Positions 6,528 through 8,496 of a DNA stretch of 8,496 nt are shown here, piece by piece. The stretch is from assembly GCA_963645165.1 (NCBI GenBank), contig CAVIQT010000088.1, forward strand, positions 1 through 8,496, read 5' to 3'. Each line of letters opens with the position of its first letter. The first letter of the stretch is position 1. The notes under the pieces are model-generated. The model did not search any database. It was not told the DNA's origin and was given only the letters and a program-made list of their open reading frames with translations. Made by a program: the position numbers and the translations under genes. Origin of the DNA: CAG-533 sp963645165. GTDB lineage: Bacteria > Bacillota_I > Bacilli_A > RF39 > UBA660.

Positions 6528-7470
6528 CTTAGAAAATATTAGCTTAATTTATCTATTAACTTTTCCCCTATTTATGGGAGTAGGGTTTTCTAAAATTATT
6601 AAAAATGTTGGATCAGATGCTTGGATATCTATTTTAATTGGAACCATTATAGGATTAGGAATAAACTATATTATTAAATCTATGCCAAAAGAAGACAATA
6701 AACTTTTTAAACTACTATATAATATATGCTTTTTAGTTATTGGAACCATGCTAATAGGTAAATTAGTATCATCAATATACTTATCTAGAACCCCTACTTA
6801 TATTGTTCTTATACCAGGAGGATATTTAATTTACTATACATCATTAAAAGGAAGAAAAACCCTATATAAAAGTGTTAGTATATTAGTCTTTCTACATATA
6901 TTTTTATTTCTATGTGCAGCACTAACCCTAATACCAACAATCAAAATAGATTACTTTCTTCCCATAATGACCACTAGCATAAATAAAATACTATTATCAT
7001 CCCTAGACTTTGCTCTAATAAGCACTAGTCCCATGATACTAATAAATAACTTTAAAGAAAAATATAACTACAAAATATATCTTATATCAGCCCTATTACT
7101 ATTAATTATTCTATTATGTACTATAGGTAACCTAGGAATAGAAGTATCTAAACTATATAGATACCCAGAATATATGGTATTTAAAAGAATATCCATACTA
7201 AACTTTATAGAAAACATAGAAAACATACTATTTACCCTATGGATAATAAACATATTTGTACTAACAAGCCTATCATGCATTAACATAAAAGAAATAACTA
7301 ATAATAAATTTCTACTAATTATATTAATAATAATGATTTACCTACTAGATAAATATGCCCTTAACACTTACAAAGTAACAGACTTCTACTTAAAATACTA
7401 CACATACATGTTACTAATTATAATGTTATTATTTTTATTAAGTAAAATATTTAAAAAGAAAAAAATATAA
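6511..7470 (+). CDS. gerAB: GerB-type germinant receptor permease (GerAB/ArcD/ProY family)
   Basis: This is the B subunit of the germinant receptor, an amino-acid-permease-like integral membrane protein thought to bind the germinant. The 319-residue protein is hydrophobic throughout, with about ten predicted membrane segments (near 11-30, 37-55, 70-90, 95-111, 121-141, 160-179, 188-208, 237-257, 266-280, 297-311). The family block YPEYMVFKRISILNFIENIENIL (218-240) is diagnostic. It is shorter than typical members (about 360 aa, from memory), mainly through short loops, with no sign of a frameshift. ATG 6511 is preferred because GGTGA at 6501-6505 is well placed. A TTG at 6490 is in frame but has no good site. 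It is the last gene of the A-C-B operon, starting inside gerC. No clear terminator follows before the convergent gene. Confidence 0.9.
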   Translation: MKKITNLENISLIYLLTFPLFMGVGFSKIIKNVGSDAWISILIGTIIGLGINYIIKSMPKEDNKLFKLLYNICFLVIGTMLIGKLVSSIYLSRTPTYIVLIPGGYLIYYTSLKGRKTLYKSVSILVFLHIFLFLCAALTLIPTIKIDYFLPIMTTSINKILLSSLDFALISTSPMILINNFKEKYNYKIYLISALLLLIILLCTIGNLGIEVSKLYRYPEYMVFKRISILNFIENIENILFTLWIINIFVLTSLSCINIKEITNNKFLLIILIIMIYLLDKYALNTYKVTDFYLKYYTYMLLIIMLLFLLSKIFKKKKI

Positions 7471-7480
7471 ACAAATATTA

Positions 7481-8496
7481 TTAATCAACAGATATTACAA
7501 ATGGATCTGAAGAAGTACCATTTCCAGAAATTATTGTAGTTGTAGATACAAGAGCAATTGATGGTCTAAGGCCTTTCCCATAGTTTGATGGGGTATGTAA
7601 AGCACCAGGTCTTATTTCACCATAAATCTGTGTATAATAAGTAAAATTTATTGGGGACATAGTCCACCATGGACTTTGTGCATTTTCATATAAATAAAAC
7701 GTATAATTGTTAGTATAAAAAATATTTCCTGCAAATACTATTTCATCTGCAGTAAGTAAACCTATTTTGTATGTTAAATTGCCATTACCATATGTGGTAT
7801 CATCTACGGTAAACTTGGATAATTTACCACCATTATCATCATTTGGGCATATGAGTGTTGGACCAGTGCCACCAGAATAACAAGTAGATGATATTAATCT
7901 TAAAGACGTACTATAATAATTAATATTTTTACCTACACCATAATTTTCATCATTTACATTAAGTTCTTTATAATATGGATTATATGTAGTATCTTGGACG
8001 GTACTTTTATCATTACACCAAATTACATCTGCTAGCTTATTTACTATATCTTTCTCGTGTATTACATTATTTTCATCTGTATAAGTAAACGTTCTTATGT
8101 ACCACTTTTCTAAATTTTGTAGGATAGTACTTTTATTTATATTGGCATGGGTTTCTGCATATGTTGTCCCATCTGGGTTTCCATACATAAAACCAACATA
8201 AGCATTTGAATTAGAAGATTTATTAAAGGCACTTTGATAAGTTATACCATCATATCTAGCATAAGCAGCTGATGAATCATTGTTTATGGCATTACATGGG
8301 TTAGATACATTATTTATATTATCATTCTGTAATACTAATTTTATCGCACCATTTCCGGTTATTCTAACTATTCTCCAGCATTTGTTCGCAAACTTGACAT
8401 AGTTATTTTTTACATTCCCTCTAAAGTAATAACTTGTTCCATAATCATCTTCAGTCTCTGCTAAAAGTGCTTCATCAGATGTAGATACTGCCTTCC
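7481..8496 (-). CDS. C-terminal part of a probable surface protein with DUF6273-like region (5' end outside window)
   Basis: The reading frame is open from the right edge of the window to TAA at 7481-7483, so the true start is not visible. The ATG at 8188 is internal, since family-like sequence continues upstream of it. About 337 residues are present. The N-terminal part has DDYGTSYYFRGNVKNNYVKF and CWRIVRITGNGAIKL, then YVGFMYGNPDG, IWCND, LICPND and GLLTADEIVFAG. It ends with SPWWTMSP, GLRPSIALVS and a closing GTSSDPFVISVD. The W-SP ... G-RP-I-LVS pattern resembles DUF6273-type domains found in secreted or envelope proteins of uncultured gut Firmicutes (from memory). Asn/Thr/Ser/Tyr are abundant and Lys is scarce, unlike the neighbouring cytoplasmic proteins and in keeping with an exported protein. 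Function is unknown. The gene is convergent with the ger operon, 10 bp apart. Confidence 0.75.
   Translation of the reverse strand, partial: KAVSTSDEALLAETEDDYGTSYYFRGNVKNNYVKFANKCWRIVRITGNGAIKLVLQNDNINNVSNPCNAINNDSSAAYARYDGITYQSAFNKSSNSNAYVGFMYGNPDGTTYAETHANINKSTILQNLEKWYIRTFTYTDENNVIHEKDIVNKLADVIWCNDKSTVQDTTYNPYYKELNVNDENYGVGKNINYYSTSLRLISSTCYSGGTGPTLICPNDDNGGKLSKFTVDDTTYGNGNLTYKIGLLTADEIVFAGNIFYTNNYTFYLYENAQSPWWTMSPINFTYYTQIYGEIRPGALHTPSNYGKGLRPSIALVSTTTIISGNGTSSDPFVISVD

Noticed and set aside
7068..7286. 72-codon minus-strand ORF
   Set aside because: It lies wholly inside gerB, has no ribosome binding site and reads as the antisense of a membrane segment; it is a shadow frame.
1..8496. 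CRISPR array, insertion sequence or prophage
   Set aside because: No regularly spaced repeats, transposase, integrase or phage structural gene was seen.

Overview
The window is strongly AT-rich and comes from a low-GC, endospore-forming member of the Bacillota (Firmicutes). A CwlJ-type cortex hydrolase and a complete GerA-family germinant-receptor operon imply sporulation. UGA is used as a stop (genes ending at 2210 and 5460) and the tRNA-Trp has a CCA anticodon, so the standard code applies, not the Mycoplasma code. The composition, the strong AAAGGTGAT-type ribosome binding sites and the repeat-rich surface protein at the right edge would fit an uncultured gut Bacilli lineage (RF39/Erysipelotrichales-like). 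That placement is inference.

Left part (1-1591): cwlJ lies on the minus strand with its own terminator. A tRNA-Trp gene follows on the plus strand with a good sigma-A promoter, and it shares a bidirectional terminator with a minus-strand DHH-family phosphoesterase gene. That gene is broken. Its N-terminal part (motif I, DxDG) and its body (DHH and GGGH motifs) lie in different frames, and the segment that should carry motif II is missing, so it is annotated as a pseudogene.

Middle (1592-3867): divergent promoters separate the DHH pseudogene from a two-gene plus-strand operon. The operon encodes a 171-residue protein of unknown function, with a possible Cys-His-Asp (transglutaminase/papain-like) site, and an ABC-F ATPase. 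It ends in a clear hairpin terminator.

Right part (3868-8496): an intergenic region holds a long imperfect inverted repeat and a sigma-G-like -10 box. The three-gene germination operon follows in the order A-C-B: the GerA-type subunit, the GerC lipoprotein and the GerB-type permease. The three subunits would form one inner-membrane germinant receptor in the spore. CwlJ acts downstream in the same process, degrading cortex peptidoglycan. The gerC gene may start at AUA. Convergent to the operon, and 10 bp from its end, is the 3' part of a large minus-strand gene for a probable surface protein with a DUF6273-like C-terminal region; its start lies outside the window.
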